Origin: Parvibaculum sp.
Lineage (GTDB): Bacteria; Pseudomonadota; Alphaproteobacteria; Parvibaculales; Parvibaculaceae
Assembly (NCBI GenBank): GCA_020062605.1
Contig: JAGUWA010000143.1
Location: 1 to 17,933, forward strand
Length of the DNA stretch: 17,933 nt
Reading direction: 5' to 3'
Shown: one piece after another, positions 1 to 6,618 of the stretch
Numbering within the stretch: position 1 is the first letter of the stretch
Layout: every line of letters starts with the position of its first letter
Program-made: the position numbers and the translations under genes
The notes under the pieces: model-generated
Databases searched by the model: none
What the model saw: the letters and a program-made list of their open reading frames with translations, nothing else
What the model was told of the DNA's origin: nothing

Positions 1-145
1 CCTGGCGGGCGACCCGCGGGCGCTCGCGGCGCTCATGCCCCATGCGCGGGCGGAAATCATTCCCGGTACGGACCATATGTTCGCGCTGCCCAACCCGATG
101 TTCAAGGGCGCGGTCATGGATTTCCTGACCGGCTGGGACCAGTAA
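1..145 (+). CDS. Alpha/beta hydrolase, C-terminal fragment (5' end outside window)
   Basis: An open frame enters from the left edge and ends at a TAA (143-145). The last 47 residues contain GTDHMFAL followed by a short closing helix ending in FLTGWDQ. That layout (Gly-x-Asp-His, then an amphipathic helix) is what alpha/beta-hydrolase proteins show around the catalytic histidine. Only the histidine end of the triad is visible; the nucleophile elbow lies outside the window, so the substrate cannot be judged. The MFS transporter on the same strand starts 35 bp downstream, so the two may be co-transcribed. The fold assignment is an inference from a short stretch; an unrelated protein with a similar tail cannot be excluded. 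Confidence 0.6.
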   Translation, partial: LAGDPRALAALMPHARAEIIPGTDHMFALPNPMFKGAVMDFLTGWDQ

Positions 146-180
146 AAGCCATTCATCACCTGGCGGAACGAGAGACGAAA

Positions 181-1551
181 ATGTCCGACAAGCGTTTGTC
201 TTCGTGGCGGCTCGCTGCTTTTTCCGGGCCGGCTATTCCCATTGCCGCGCTCGGCCTGCCCATCGGCGTCTACCTGCCGCAATTCTATGCCGGGCCGATG
301 GGGCTGGGGCTTGCCACGGTCGGCACGATCTTCATGCTGGCGCGGCTCTGGGACGTGGTCACAGACCCGATGATGGGCGTGATCTCGGACAAGTTTCCCT
401 CGCGCTGGGGACGCAGGCGGCACTGGATCGTGCTGTCGGTGCCGATGCTCGTCGTCTGCGCCTATATGGTGTTCGTGCCGAGCGCGCCGGTGACGGCGGG
501 CTATCTGCTCGGCTGGATGTTCTTCCTCTATATCGGCTGGACGATGCTCACCATCTCGCACATGGCGTGGGCGGCGGAACTTTCCGGCGACTATAACGAG
601 CGCTCGCGCATCCAGGGTTTCCGCGAGGCGTTCCAGCTTCTCGGCGTGCCGCTGGTGCTGCTGATCCCGGCGATCATCGAGCGGATGGGCGCGGAGGACA
701 TGGAGACGGCGCGCGTCGCCTCGATGGGCTGGTTCATCGTGCTGCTGCTGCCGGTCGCGGTCGGGCTCAACATTCTGTTCGTGCCGGAACGCAAGGCGAC
801 GCCGCAGGCGCCGATCTCGTTTGCGGCGGCGCTGAAGCCGATCTTCCGCAATGCGCCGCTCCGGCGGCTGCTGGCGGCGGACTTCCTGAGCGGCTTCGCG
901 GGCGCGGCGCTCGCCTCGATGTATATCTACGAGGCGAGCTATGTCTGGGGCATCGGCTCGGTCGCGAGCTTCCTGCTGCTGCTCTATTTCTTCGGCGGTA
1001 TCGCCTTTATCCCGATGGTGCTGAAACTCAGCTACCGCATCGGCAAGCACCGGACGGTGGTGGCGGCGGGGATTTTCAACGTGCTCTTTCCGCCGGTGAT
1101 CTTCCTGATCCCGGAAGGCAATGTGTATGTCGCCTCGCTGGTGCTCGTTTTCCTCGGGATGAATGTCGGCACGACGACGACGCTCTACCGCTCGATGATG
1201 GCGGATGTGGCCGATATCGACGAGTTCGAGACGGGGCAGCGCAGGACCGCGCTGTTCTATGCGCTGCTGACGCTGACGCAGAAGCTCGGCGGCGCGGTGG
1301 CTGTGGGCGTCGTGTTCTGGACGCTGGCGCTGATCGGCTTCGTGCCGAAGATGGGGGAGAACACGGAGGCGACGCTGACGGGGCTTTCCATCGTCTTCGT
1401 GGCGACGCCCATGATCTGCAATGCGCTCGTCGCGCTCGTCATGGTGAAGTTCCCCATCGGCCTCAAGGAGCAGGAGGAACTGCGCCGCAAGCTCGACGAG
1501 CGCTTCGTCGAGGAAGTGGAACTGACGGAGCGTCCGCCGAATCTGCCGTGA
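181..1551 (+). CDS. MFS transporter, GPH (glycoside-pentoside-hexuronide:cation symporter)-type
   Basis: This 456-residue integral inner-membrane protein has about twelve hydrophobic segments. Between the second and third segments it carries TDPMMGVISDKF followed by SRWGRRRHWI. This is the loop signature of the GPH/MFS_2 branch of the major facilitator superfamily, which imports sugars or other small organic solutes with a cation. The length agrees with the family (about 450-500). The ATG at 181 follows a purine-rich stretch (gagagacgaaa) and an upstream stop at 143-145. The C-terminal tail after the last segment is charged and cytosolic-looking. In alphaproteobacteria such transporters often sit beside catabolic genes, and here the partner is the hydrolase fragment upstream. 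Substrate unknown. Its stop lies 3 bp from the stop of the convergent zinc-finger gene. Confidence 0.88.
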   Translation: MSDKRLSSWRLAAFSGPAIPIAALGLPIGVYLPQFYAGPMGLGLATVGTIFMLARLWDVVTDPMMGVISDKFPSRWGRRRHWIVLSVPMLVVCAYMVFVPSAPVTAGYLLGWMFFLYIGWTMLTISHMAWAAELSGDYNERSRIQGFREAFQLLGVPLVLLIPAIIERMGAEDMETARVASMGWFIVLLLPVAVGLNILFVPERKATPQAPISFAAALKPIFRNAPLRRLLAADFLSGFAGAALASMYIYEASYVWGIGSVASFLLLLYFFGGIAFIPMVLKLSYRIGKHRTVVAAGIFNVLFPPVIFLIPEGNVYVASLVLVFLGMNVGTTTTLYRSMMADVADIDEFETGQRRTALFYALLTLTQKLGGAVAVGVVFWTLALIGFVPKMGENTEATLTGLSIVFVATPMICNALVALVMVKFPIGLKEQEELRRKLDERFVEEVELTERPPNLP

Positions 1552-1554
1552 GGA

Positions 1555-1809
1555 TCAGAAGTCGAAAAGTTCGCTGAGGAAGGATTCCCGCTTCTTCTTG
1601 CGATAGTGAGGCTGCGGTGCGTAGCGCTCGTCCGGGCGCTGCTCGCGCGGCGCGGCATTGCGCACTTCCGGCGCGGGGCCTGAGCGCTCGATGATCTTGT
1701 CGAGTTCACCGCGGTCGAGCCAGACGCCCCGGCACTTGGGGCAATAGTCAATCTCGACGCCGCTACGATCGGTCATAACAAGCGTTTCATTATCGACTGG
1801 ACATTTCAT
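1555..1809 (-). CDS. Small TFIIB-type zinc-finger domain protein
   Basis: This is an 84-residue protein. The N-terminal ~45 residues match the zf-TFIIB pattern: MKCPVD near the start, then IDYCPKCRGVWLDRGELDKI at 20-39. The CPKC knuckle (C23, C26) and the WLDRGEL segment are diagnostic. The first knuckle is CPVD rather than CxxC, a variant I know from this family, so the fourth metal ligand may be Asp6. The C-terminal half is charged and low-complexity (many Pro, Arg, Lys) and ends in SFLSELFDF. I chose the ATG at 1809 because the zinc motif begins immediately and a ggaaaggac Shine-Dalgarno-like stretch precedes it; a longer frame to 2037 would run into the M20 gene. Function unknown; probably a cytosolic metal-binding protein. 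Confidence 0.85.
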   Translation of the reverse strand: MKCPVDNETLVMTDRSGVEIDYCPKCRGVWLDRGELDKIIERSGPAPEVRNAAPREQRPDERYAPQPHYRKKKRESFLSELFDF

Positions 1810-1912
1810 CGTCTGGTTCCGTCCTTTCCCTGGCTTGCGCATGGTTGCGGGCTCCCCATCCATATAGGTGGAGATGCGCGCCCTGCCAGAGTGCGGGGAA
1901 CGGAATCGGAGC

Positions 1913-3169
1913 CTACATGCAGCCGCAGCCGCCGATGTTCGTTGCGCCCGACGGGTCGTAGGCGGCGGCGACGGAGCGGGCGGAGCTGTCCGCCGTGGCG
2001 GCGAAATCGGCTTTTGCCTGTTCGCGCATGGCCGCATCGGTCATGAAGTCGATGGCGGTCATGGCGAGCGCCCTGGCGCCGTCGAGGCAGGCCTTGTCGC
2101 CCAACTCGGAGGCGGCCCATTTCGCGAATTCCGGATTGTGGATCACGACATGAGGCGGCGCCGACGCGATCATCGGATGGATCGAGGGCACGCGGTGGCT
2201 GACATTGCCCATGTCGGTGCTGCCGGAGGAGCCCGCCGGCATTTTCGAGAGCGGGAAGAAATCGCGGCCGAGCGAACGGGCATTCGCCTCATAGGCGTCC
2301 GCAATCGGCATGCTGGTCTTGAGGTCGAGATAATCGGCTTTCGCCCATTTGATTTCCGCCGTGCAGCCGGTGGCAAGCGCGCCTGCCTCGAAGCAGGCCT
2401 GGACGCGCTTTTTCAGCGGCGCGAGGTCTTCCGCGTTCGCGGCGCGGACGTAGAAGAGGCCGGAGGTTTCGTCCGGCACGATGTTCGGCGCGCTGCCGCC
2501 CTTCTTGATGATGCCGTGGACGCGCTCGGTCGGCTTGATGTGCTGGCGGAGCTGCGCGATCGCCTGATAGGCGGTGATGAGGGCGTCGAGTGCGTTCAAG
2601 CCCATATGCGGCATGGCGGAGGCATGGGCCGAGCGGCCGCGATAGGTGACGGACACTTCCGAAATGCAGATGCAGGGCATGGTGATGAGATCGACGCCTG
2701 CAGGGTGGACCATCATCGCGGCATCGACGCCGTCGAAGGCGCCGTCCTGCGCCATCAGTTCCTTGCCGCCGCCTTGTTCCTCGGCAGGCGTGCCGAGATA
2801 GCGGACGCGGCCGGGCAGCCTGCCGTTCAGTTTTGCGAGCGCGAGGGAGGCGCCGAGGCCCGTGGTCGCGATGATGTTGTGGCCGCAGGAATGGCCGATG
2901 CCGGGAAGGGCGTCGTATTCGGAGAGGATCGCGACTTCGGGGCCGCGCTCGCCGAAGCTCGACGCATAGGCGGTGGGGAGGCCGAAGGCAGCGCGGGTGA
3001 CGGGGAGGTTGGCCTTGTCGAGCGCGGCGGTGAGGATGCGCGCCGCCTCGTGCTCGTGAAAGGCGAGCTCCGGCTTTGAATGGATTTCGTGGCTGACGGC
3101 GAGAAGCTCCGCCGACATGGCGTCGATCGCATCGCAGACTTCGCGTTTCAGGGCGGCGGCGTCGGTCAT
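1913..3169 (-). CDS. M20 family metallo-amidohydrolase (M20D/AbgB-like)
   Basis: This is a 418-residue cytosolic di-metal hydrolase of N-acyl or N-aminoacyl amide bonds. Visible metal-site motifs are GHSCGHN (C95, H97), TPAEEQGGG (E130/E131) and MMVHPAG (H155), in the order typical of M20D enzymes such as AbgB, HipO and IAA-amino-acid hydrolases. Residues about 170-280 (from VSVTYRGRSAHAS) form the dimerisation domain, and GSTDMGNVSHRVPSIHP at 316-332 is the returning catalytic segment. I chose the ATG at 3169 because gggagaaga sits just upstream; a start 14 codons earlier has no such support. The protein ends in GGCGCM, an unusual cysteine tail. It is divergent from the alpha/beta hydrolase at 3330 and is followed after 103 bp by the zinc-finger gene. 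The substrate (peptide, hippurate-like or aminobenzoyl-glutamate-like) is not determined. Confidence 0.9.
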   Translation of the reverse strand: MTDAAALKREVCDAIDAMSAELLAVSHEIHSKPELAFHEHEAARILTAALDKANLPVTRAAFGLPTAYASSFGERGPEVAILSEYDALPGIGHSCGHNIIATTGLGASLALAKLNGRLPGRVRYLGTPAEEQGGGKELMAQDGAFDGVDAAMMVHPAGVDLITMPCICISEVSVTYRGRSAHASAMPHMGLNALDALITAYQAIAQLRQHIKPTERVHGIIKKGGSAPNIVPDETSGLFYVRAANAEDLAPLKKRVQACFEAGALATGCTAEIKWAKADYLDLKTSMPIADAYEANARSLGRDFFPLSKMPAGSSGSTDMGNVSHRVPSIHPMIASAPPHVVIHNPEFAKWAASELGDKACLDGARALAMTAIDFMTDAAMREQAKADFAATADSSARSVAAAYDPSGATNIGGCGCM

Positions 3170-3247
3170 TCTCTTCTCCCGGTGTTTTGAAGAAGGGTAG
3201 ACCGTTGCCACGATATTTTCTACCTACGCAGAAGCCTTCCCCCGCCC

Positions 3248-3297
3248 CGAAAATTTCGTCGCAAGCTCGAAATTTTCGACCCGCCCCCAAGGGCGGG
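3248..3297. repeat. Double-hairpin intergenic repeat, family C, copy 1
   Basis: Two adjacent perfect inverted repeats lie here: CGAAAATTTCG (3248-3258) with CGAAATTTTCG (3268-3278), then CCCGCCC (3280-3286) with GGGCGGG (3291-3297). The same architecture recurs at 11316-11359 with changed but compensating bases, so it is a dispersed element. It lies between the divergent M20 and alpha/beta hydrolase genes, in the leader of both. It is not a terminator for either gene, since both point away from it. Confidence 0.75.
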
Positions 3298-3329
3298 TGG
3301 GTATTTTCGAGGAGTTGGAGAGAAAATTC

Positions 3330-4079
3330 ATGGAATTCTTCGAGGCGGATGACGGTGTGCGGATTGCCTATGCGGTGGCGGGCGAGGGGAGCACGGTGAT
3401 GCTGGCGCATGGGTTTGCCTCGACGCATGAGGTGAACTGGGTTGCGACAGGCTGGGTGAAGACGCTGACGCAAGCCGGGTACCGCGTCATCATGCCGGAC
3501 ATGCGCGGGCATGGGGTAAGCGGCAAGCCGCATGACGCGCATGCCTATACGCTTTCCGCGATGGCGGGCGATCTCGTGGCGCTGCTCGATCATCTGGGAG
3601 AACCGGGGGCCGACCTCATGGGCTATTCGATGGGGGCGATGGTCGCGCTCGTCGCGGCGATGGAAGCTCCGGAACGCTTCGACAGGATCGTCGCAGCGGG
3701 CGTCGGCGCGAAGCTGCTCGATCCGAAGCGGAATCCAGGCCCCGTGATCGAGGCGCTGCTGACGGACGATCCGGCAAGCATCGAGGACAAGGGCGCGCTG
3801 TTGTTTCGGACTTTCGCCGACCAGAACAAGCAGGACAGGGAGGCACTCGCCGCCTGTTTCGAGGCGGTGCGTGCGCCTTTTCCCGTCGATGGCTTGTCGC
3901 GCATCACGCGGCCCGTGCTCGTCGTTGCGGGAGAGGCCGATGTGCAGGCGGGTGCGCCGGGACCGCTGGCGGAACGGATGCCCAGGGGAGAGTCCTTCAC
4001 GGTGCCGAAGCGCGACCACATGAAGACGGTGGGGGACCGGGCGTACAAGGAAGCGGTGCTGGGGTTTTTGGGGGAATGA
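3330..4079 (+). CDS. Alpha/beta hydrolase fold protein
   Basis: This 249-residue protein has the full alpha/beta-hydrolase layout. HGFAS (27-31) supplies the oxyanion region, GYSMG (98-102) is the nucleophile elbow with Ser100, GEAD (201-204) gives the likely acid Asp204, and RDHM (228-231) gives His230. There is no signal peptide, so it is probably cytosolic. The family includes esterases, C-C hydrolases and lactonases; the sequence does not choose among them. I chose the ATG at 3330, preceded by ggagagaaa, over an upstream frame-compatible start at 3297 that would fall in the palindromic repeat. It stands alone: a repeat-filled 146-bp gap separates it from the convergent SDR. About 250 residues is a normal length. 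Confidence 0.85.
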   Translation: MEFFEADDGVRIAYAVAGEGSTVMLAHGFASTHEVNWVATGWVKTLTQAGYRVIMPDMRGHGVSGKPHDAHAYTLSAMAGDLVALLDHLGEPGADLMGYSMGAMVALVAAMEAPERFDRIVAAGVGAKLLDPKRNPGPVIEALLTDDPASIEDKGALLFRTFADQNKQDREALAACFEAVRAPFPVDGLSRITRPVLVVAGEADVQAGAPGPLAERMPRGESFTVPKRDHMKTVGDRAYKEAVLGFLGE

Positions 4080-4105
4080 GCAATGACGGAGTGTGAAAAG
4101 ACATT

Positions 4106-4199
4106 CGTCATGACCCGCTTTATGCGGGTCATCCACGTCTTCGCGGAAGGACTCGAATGAAGAAAGACGTGGATGGCCCGGACAAGCCGGGCCATGACG
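4106..4199. repeat. Cruciform-like dispersed repeat, family B (94 bp)
   Basis: The outer arms are CGTCATG (4106-4112) and CATGACG (4193-4199). Inside are the hairpin GACCCGC/GCGGGTC (4112-4118, 4124-4130), the arms ATCCACGTCTT (4131-4141) and AAGACGTGGAT (4164-4174), and a second hairpin GGCCCGG/CCGGGCC (4175-4181, 4187-4193). All are perfect pairs. Similar 'hairpin-in-stem' repeats with ATCCACGTCTT arms are, to my recollection, widely dispersed in alphaproteobacterial genomes. It lies between convergent genes (hydrolase and SDR) and could serve as a bidirectional transcription end. Confidence 0.8.
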
Positions 4200-4225
4200 T
4201 TCTTTGTTTGTTGTTTTGAAAACTT

Positions 4226-5017
4226 CTACCGCGCCGTCAGCGGGGCGAAGCCGAGATGCATGCCTGCATCCGTGATGAGCGTTTCGCCGGTGATGTGGTC
4301 CGAGCCTTCGCCGCAGAAGAAGACGACGGCGGTGGCGATGTCTTCGGGCGTGCCGGCGCGGGCGAGCGGTGTCGATTCTTCCTGCTGGCGCTTGATGCCC
4401 TCGAAGGTCTGCTGGCCGAAGCGGTCCGAGAACCAGCGCGTGCCGATGAAGCCGGGGCAGACGGCGTTGACGCGGATTTTCGGCGCGAGTGAGCGTGCGA
4501 GCGAGAGCGTCATGGTGTTGAGCGCACCCTTGGATGCCGCATAGGCGACCGATGAGCCGATGCCCGTGACGCCCGCGATGGAGGAGATGTTCACGACCGA
4601 GCCCTTGCCCGCCTGTTTCATGTGCGGCGCGCAGGCGCGGATCATCTGATAGGCGCCGACGACGTTCACCTTGTAGATCCAGAGGAAGTCTTCGGCGTTC
4701 AACTCGTCGAGTTCGGCGTGGTTCGCGAATTTGGTGCCGCCCGCATTGTTGACCAGCACGTCGACGCGGCCCCATTTCTTCACCGTCTCGTCCACGATGC
4801 GGCGGCAATCGGCATCCTCGCTCACGTCGCCCTGGGCGAGCAGCGCCTGGACACCTTTCGTCTCGCAGGCGGCAAGCGTTTCCTTCGCTTCCTTTTCGCT
4901 CTTCGTGTAGTTGATGACGACGTTGCAGCCCTTGTCCGCAAGCTGCAGCGCGACGGCGGCGCCGAGGCCCGTGGCGGAACCCGTGACGATGGCGACCTTG
5001 TCCTTGAGCTGCGACAT
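4226..5017 (-). CDS. Short-chain dehydrogenase/reductase (FabG-like)
   Basis: This is a 263-residue classical SDR oxidoreductase. It shows the cofactor loop TGSATGLG (12-19), NNAG (90-93), the catalytic Ser146 in NISSIAG, and the YxxxK pair Y159/K163 in YAASK. After strand beta2 the sequence reads VINYTKS with no Asp at the position that favours NAD, which suggests NADP(H). The length and the C-terminal GETLITDAGMHLG are standard for the 3-oxoacyl-ACP reductase/glucose-dehydrogenase-like subgroup. The ATG at 5017 is preceded by aggggagaag. It lies 89 bp behind the PilZ gene on the same strand. The substrate cannot be read from sequence; an auxiliary FabG or an alcohol/keto-acyl dehydrogenase are both possible. 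Confidence 0.88.
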   Translation of the reverse strand: MSQLKDKVAIVTGSATGLGAAVALQLADKGCNVVINYTKSEKEAKETLAACETKGVQALLAQGDVSEDADCRRIVDETVKKWGRVDVLVNNAGGTKFANHAELDELNAEDFLWIYKVNVVGAYQMIRACAPHMKQAGKGSVVNISSIAGVTGIGSSVAYAASKGALNTMTLSLARSLAPKIRVNAVCPGFIGTRWFSDRFGQQTFEGIKRQQEESTPLARAGTPEDIATAVVFFCGEGSDHITGETLITDAGMHLGFAPLTAR

Positions 5018-5106
5018 GAGACTTCTCCCCTGATGACTTTGCGGGGGAGTTTAACGAGTGGGCGCGTCAGGCCCAACTAAAGATCGGGCGGAGCGCCGGG
5101 TTTCGA

Positions 5107-5481
5107 CTAATCGTCAGAGCCAGGGAGGGGCGGGTGACGGAAGGCAGCGAGGATCAGCTTGTCCGTCAGGCGGTCGCGTCGCGCGGGCGGCGTGGCGAGC
5201 TCGACCGAAACGAGATGGGGCTCCGGATAACGCTTCGCGACGCCGCGGGCAAAGCCGACTTCCGGCACGTCGAGCGCGACCTCCGTTTCGAGCGCGGGCA
5301 GGGGGAGAACCTCCACGATGGCGCCGGAGACGGACATTTCATGGACGAGGCACTCGGCATCGACACCCGCAAAGACGATGCGGCCCTCGATCCGCGTGGC
5401 GATGCGGCGGAACTGGCGCCGTTCTTGTTCTACGGCGCCTTGCGGTCCGATTCCTTGTTCGATTTCCGAGGGTTCGGCCAT
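5107..5481 (-). CDS. PilZ domain protein (putative c-di-GMP receptor)
   Basis: This 124-residue cytosolic single-domain protein shows the PilZ signature: an N-terminal arginine cluster ERRQFRR (20-26), satisfying RxxxR, and then EMSVSG (48-53), about 22-25 residues later on a beta strand. The second motif is normally (D/N)xSxxG; here Glu48 replaces the Asp/Asn. The rest (GRIVFAG, EVALDVPEVG, HLVSVELATP) is a short beta barrel ending in a helix (RDRLTDKLILAAF). I chose the ATG at 5481, preceded by ggaag; the frame upstream is open but gives an unlikely extension that would run into the DUF427 gene. PilZ proteins bind cyclic di-GMP and modulate motility, polysaccharide or enzyme partners; no partner is evident here. 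It is divergent from DUF427. Confidence 0.75.
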   Translation of the reverse strand: MAEPSEIEQGIGPQGAVEQERRQFRRIATRIEGRIVFAGVDAECLVHEMSVSGAIVEVLPLPALETEVALDVPEVGFARGVAKRYPEPHLVSVELATPPARRDRLTDKLILAAFRHPPLPGSDD

Positions 5482-5589
5482 AGCGAATGCTTCCGGGCAT
5501 ACATCTCCAACGGTTAAGCTAGGCGCGGGAGGTTGCCAAATCCTTGCGAGAGACCCATCTCTTTCCGAGAAACAGAAAGGAGGGCGGCC

Positions 5590-5982
5590 ATGGGAACGCT
5601 TGTTTCCGGAAAAGAGCATAAATCGGGCTATGAGAGCCATCCGAACCACCTGCTGCGGGTGATGCAAGCGGGGCGGCATGTGCGCGTGACGGCGAATGGT
5701 GAGACGATCGCCGATACGCGGGACGCGCTGGAGCTTTTCGAAGGCGAATATGCGCCGGTCTTCTACATTCCGCGCCGGGACGTGCGGATGGAGCTTTTGA
5801 AGCCGACCGAGAACCGGAGCTGGTGCCCTTTCAAGGGCGAGGCGCATTACTGGAGCGTGAAGACCGGCGACGAGGAAATCGTCAATGCCGTCTGGTCCTA
5901 CGAAGACCCGTTCGTCGAGGTCGCGGGCATCAGGGACTATATGGCCTTCTATCCGAACAAGGTGACGATCGAGGCGGCGTGA
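5590..5982 (+). CDS. DUF427 domain-containing protein
   Basis: This 130-residue protein matches the DUF427 family. The recognisable pattern is HVRVTANGETIADTRDALEL (about 36-55), then YIPRRDVRMELL, SWCPFKGEAHYWSV and AVWSYEDP, ending near FYPNKVTIE. The family has a compact all-beta fold, and its biochemical role is unknown to me. The residues around CPFKGEA and YWS are the most conserved and likely form a pocket. There is no signal peptide or membrane segment. The ATG at 5590 is preceded by a strong aggaggg; upstream frame-compatible codons lack a ribosome site. It is divergent from the PilZ gene across 108 bp, so the two may share a control region, and convergent with higA, with a perfect 8-bp hairpin in between. 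Confidence 0.85.
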   Translation: MGTLVSGKEHKSGYESHPNHLLRVMQAGRHVRVTANGETIADTRDALELFEGEYAPVFYIPRRDVRMELLKPTENRSWCPFKGEAHYWSVKTGDEEIVNAVWSYEDPFVEVAGIRDYMAFYPNKVTIEAA

Positions 5983-6002
5983 CGGCGGGGCGCACCCCGC
6001 CG
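5983..6002. terminator. Hairpin between convergent DUF427 and higA
   Basis: CGGCGGGG (5983-5990) and CCCCGCCG (5995-6002) form a perfect 8-bp GC stem with a 4-nt loop, immediately after the DUF427 stop (5980-5982). No T-tract follows on either strand, so it is not a textbook intrinsic terminator, but its position fits transcript-end protection or bidirectional termination. Confidence 0.45.
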
Positions 6003-6015
6003 CTCGCCGCACGGG

Positions 6016-6315
6016 TCAGGCTGCCTGGCTGTGGGGCTCAATCTTCGCGAGCGTGCCTGTGAGCTTTTTCGAGGCGACGTGCAGGTCGTATTTCGCCTGC
6101 ATGTTCATGAACCATTGCGGGTCTACCTCGAAGAAGCGACCGAGGCGAAGTGCAATATTGGCGGTGATGCCCTGCCGCCCGTTACAGATTTCATTGAGGC
6201 GGCTGCGCGATACGCCAATCGCCTTTGCCAGCGCATAAACCGACAGGCCCATCGGCTCCAGAAATTCCTCCCGGAGGACGGCGCCCGGATGGGGAAGCGG
6301 AATCTTGCGGGTCAT
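6016..6315 (-). CDS. higA: HigA-type antitoxin (XRE helix-turn-helix)
   Basis: This 99-residue protein has the HigA pattern: HPGAVLREEFLEPMGLS at 9-25, a helix-turn-helix (YALAKAIGVSRSRLNEICNG at 27-46), and ALRLGRFFEVDPQWFMNMQ at 55-73, as in VapI/HigA family antitoxins. In this family the antitoxin neutralises HigB and represses the operon by binding palindromes ahead of the toxin gene. The order toxin first, antitoxin second is characteristic of higBA. The ATG at 6315 follows a strong aaggag with short spacing; the toxin stop lies 11 bp upstream, so the two are co-transcribed and probably translationally linked. Length is normal. The C-terminal tail (KKLTGTLAKIEPHSQAA) is polar. Confidence 0.92.
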   Translation of the reverse strand: MTRKIPLPHPGAVLREEFLEPMGLSVYALAKAIGVSRSRLNEICNGRQGITANIALRLGRFFEVDPQWFMNMQAKYDLHVASKKLTGTLAKIEPHSQAA

Positions 6316-6326
6316 GCGATCTCCTT

Positions 6327-6614
6327 TTACTCAACTGTGATAGTCGCCCAGTTGGTTTCATAAGCGTCACCGTCTCGCCAGACAAAACAGATACGCCATT
6401 GCCGGTTGACCCTGATCGAGTGCTGACCGGCGCGGTCCCCCTTCAACTTTTCCAGCTCGTTGCCGGGAGGAACACGCAAATCCTCGATGCGGGTGGCCGT
6501 GTCGATCAGGAAGAGCTTCACAACCGCCCGGCGCGCAATGTCCGTGGGGACGCCTTTGGGGACTGTTCCCTCGGCCAGCGCCGCCGTCCGCTTGTCGCGA
6601 AAGCTCTTTATCAT
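6327..6614 (-). CDS. higB: HigB-type RelE/ParE-superfamily toxin
   Basis: This 95-residue basic protein has the HigB family pattern: MIKSFRDKR at the N-terminus, ARRAVVKLFLIDTATRIEDLRVPPGNELEKLKGDRAGQHSIRVNRQWRICFVW, then a short C-terminal strand. In the family such proteins are ribosome-dependent mRNA endonucleases. The conserved segments PPGNxLExLKG and HSIRVNxQWRICF are clearly present, so the toxin looks intact. The ATG at 6614 lies directly behind the operator array. The bases before it (gtacgttctggc) hold no Shine-Dalgarno sequence, and stop codons close the frame upstream, so the start is probably right and translation of the toxin is probably weak. First gene of the operon with higA. 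Confidence 0.92.
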   Translation of the reverse strand: MIKSFRDKRTAALAEGTVPKGVPTDIARRAVVKLFLIDTATRIEDLRVPPGNELEKLKGDRAGQHSIRVNRQWRICFVWRDGDAYETNWATITVE

Positions 6615-6618
6615 GCCA

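Noticed and set aside
1868..3079. A 403-residue plus-strand open frame opposite the M20 gene.
   Set aside because: The minus strand carries the complete M20 motif set; the plus frame shows only shadow composition.
3280..3297. GC hairpin before the alpha/beta hydrolase as a terminator of an upstream gene.
   Set aside because: Both neighbouring genes point away from it, and it is part of a dispersed two-hairpin repeat.
2289..4808. An 839-residue minus-strand open frame crossing the M20, hydrolase and SDR genes.
   Set aside because: It overlaps three well-supported genes in other frames or strands and its translation is Arg/His/Pro-rich without domains, as expected for an out-of-frame read of GC-rich DNA.
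5482..5589. A TTGCCA-like -35 for the DUF427 promoter.
   Set aside because: No acceptable -10 at proper spacing was found, so no promoter is annotated in the PilZ-DUF427 gap.
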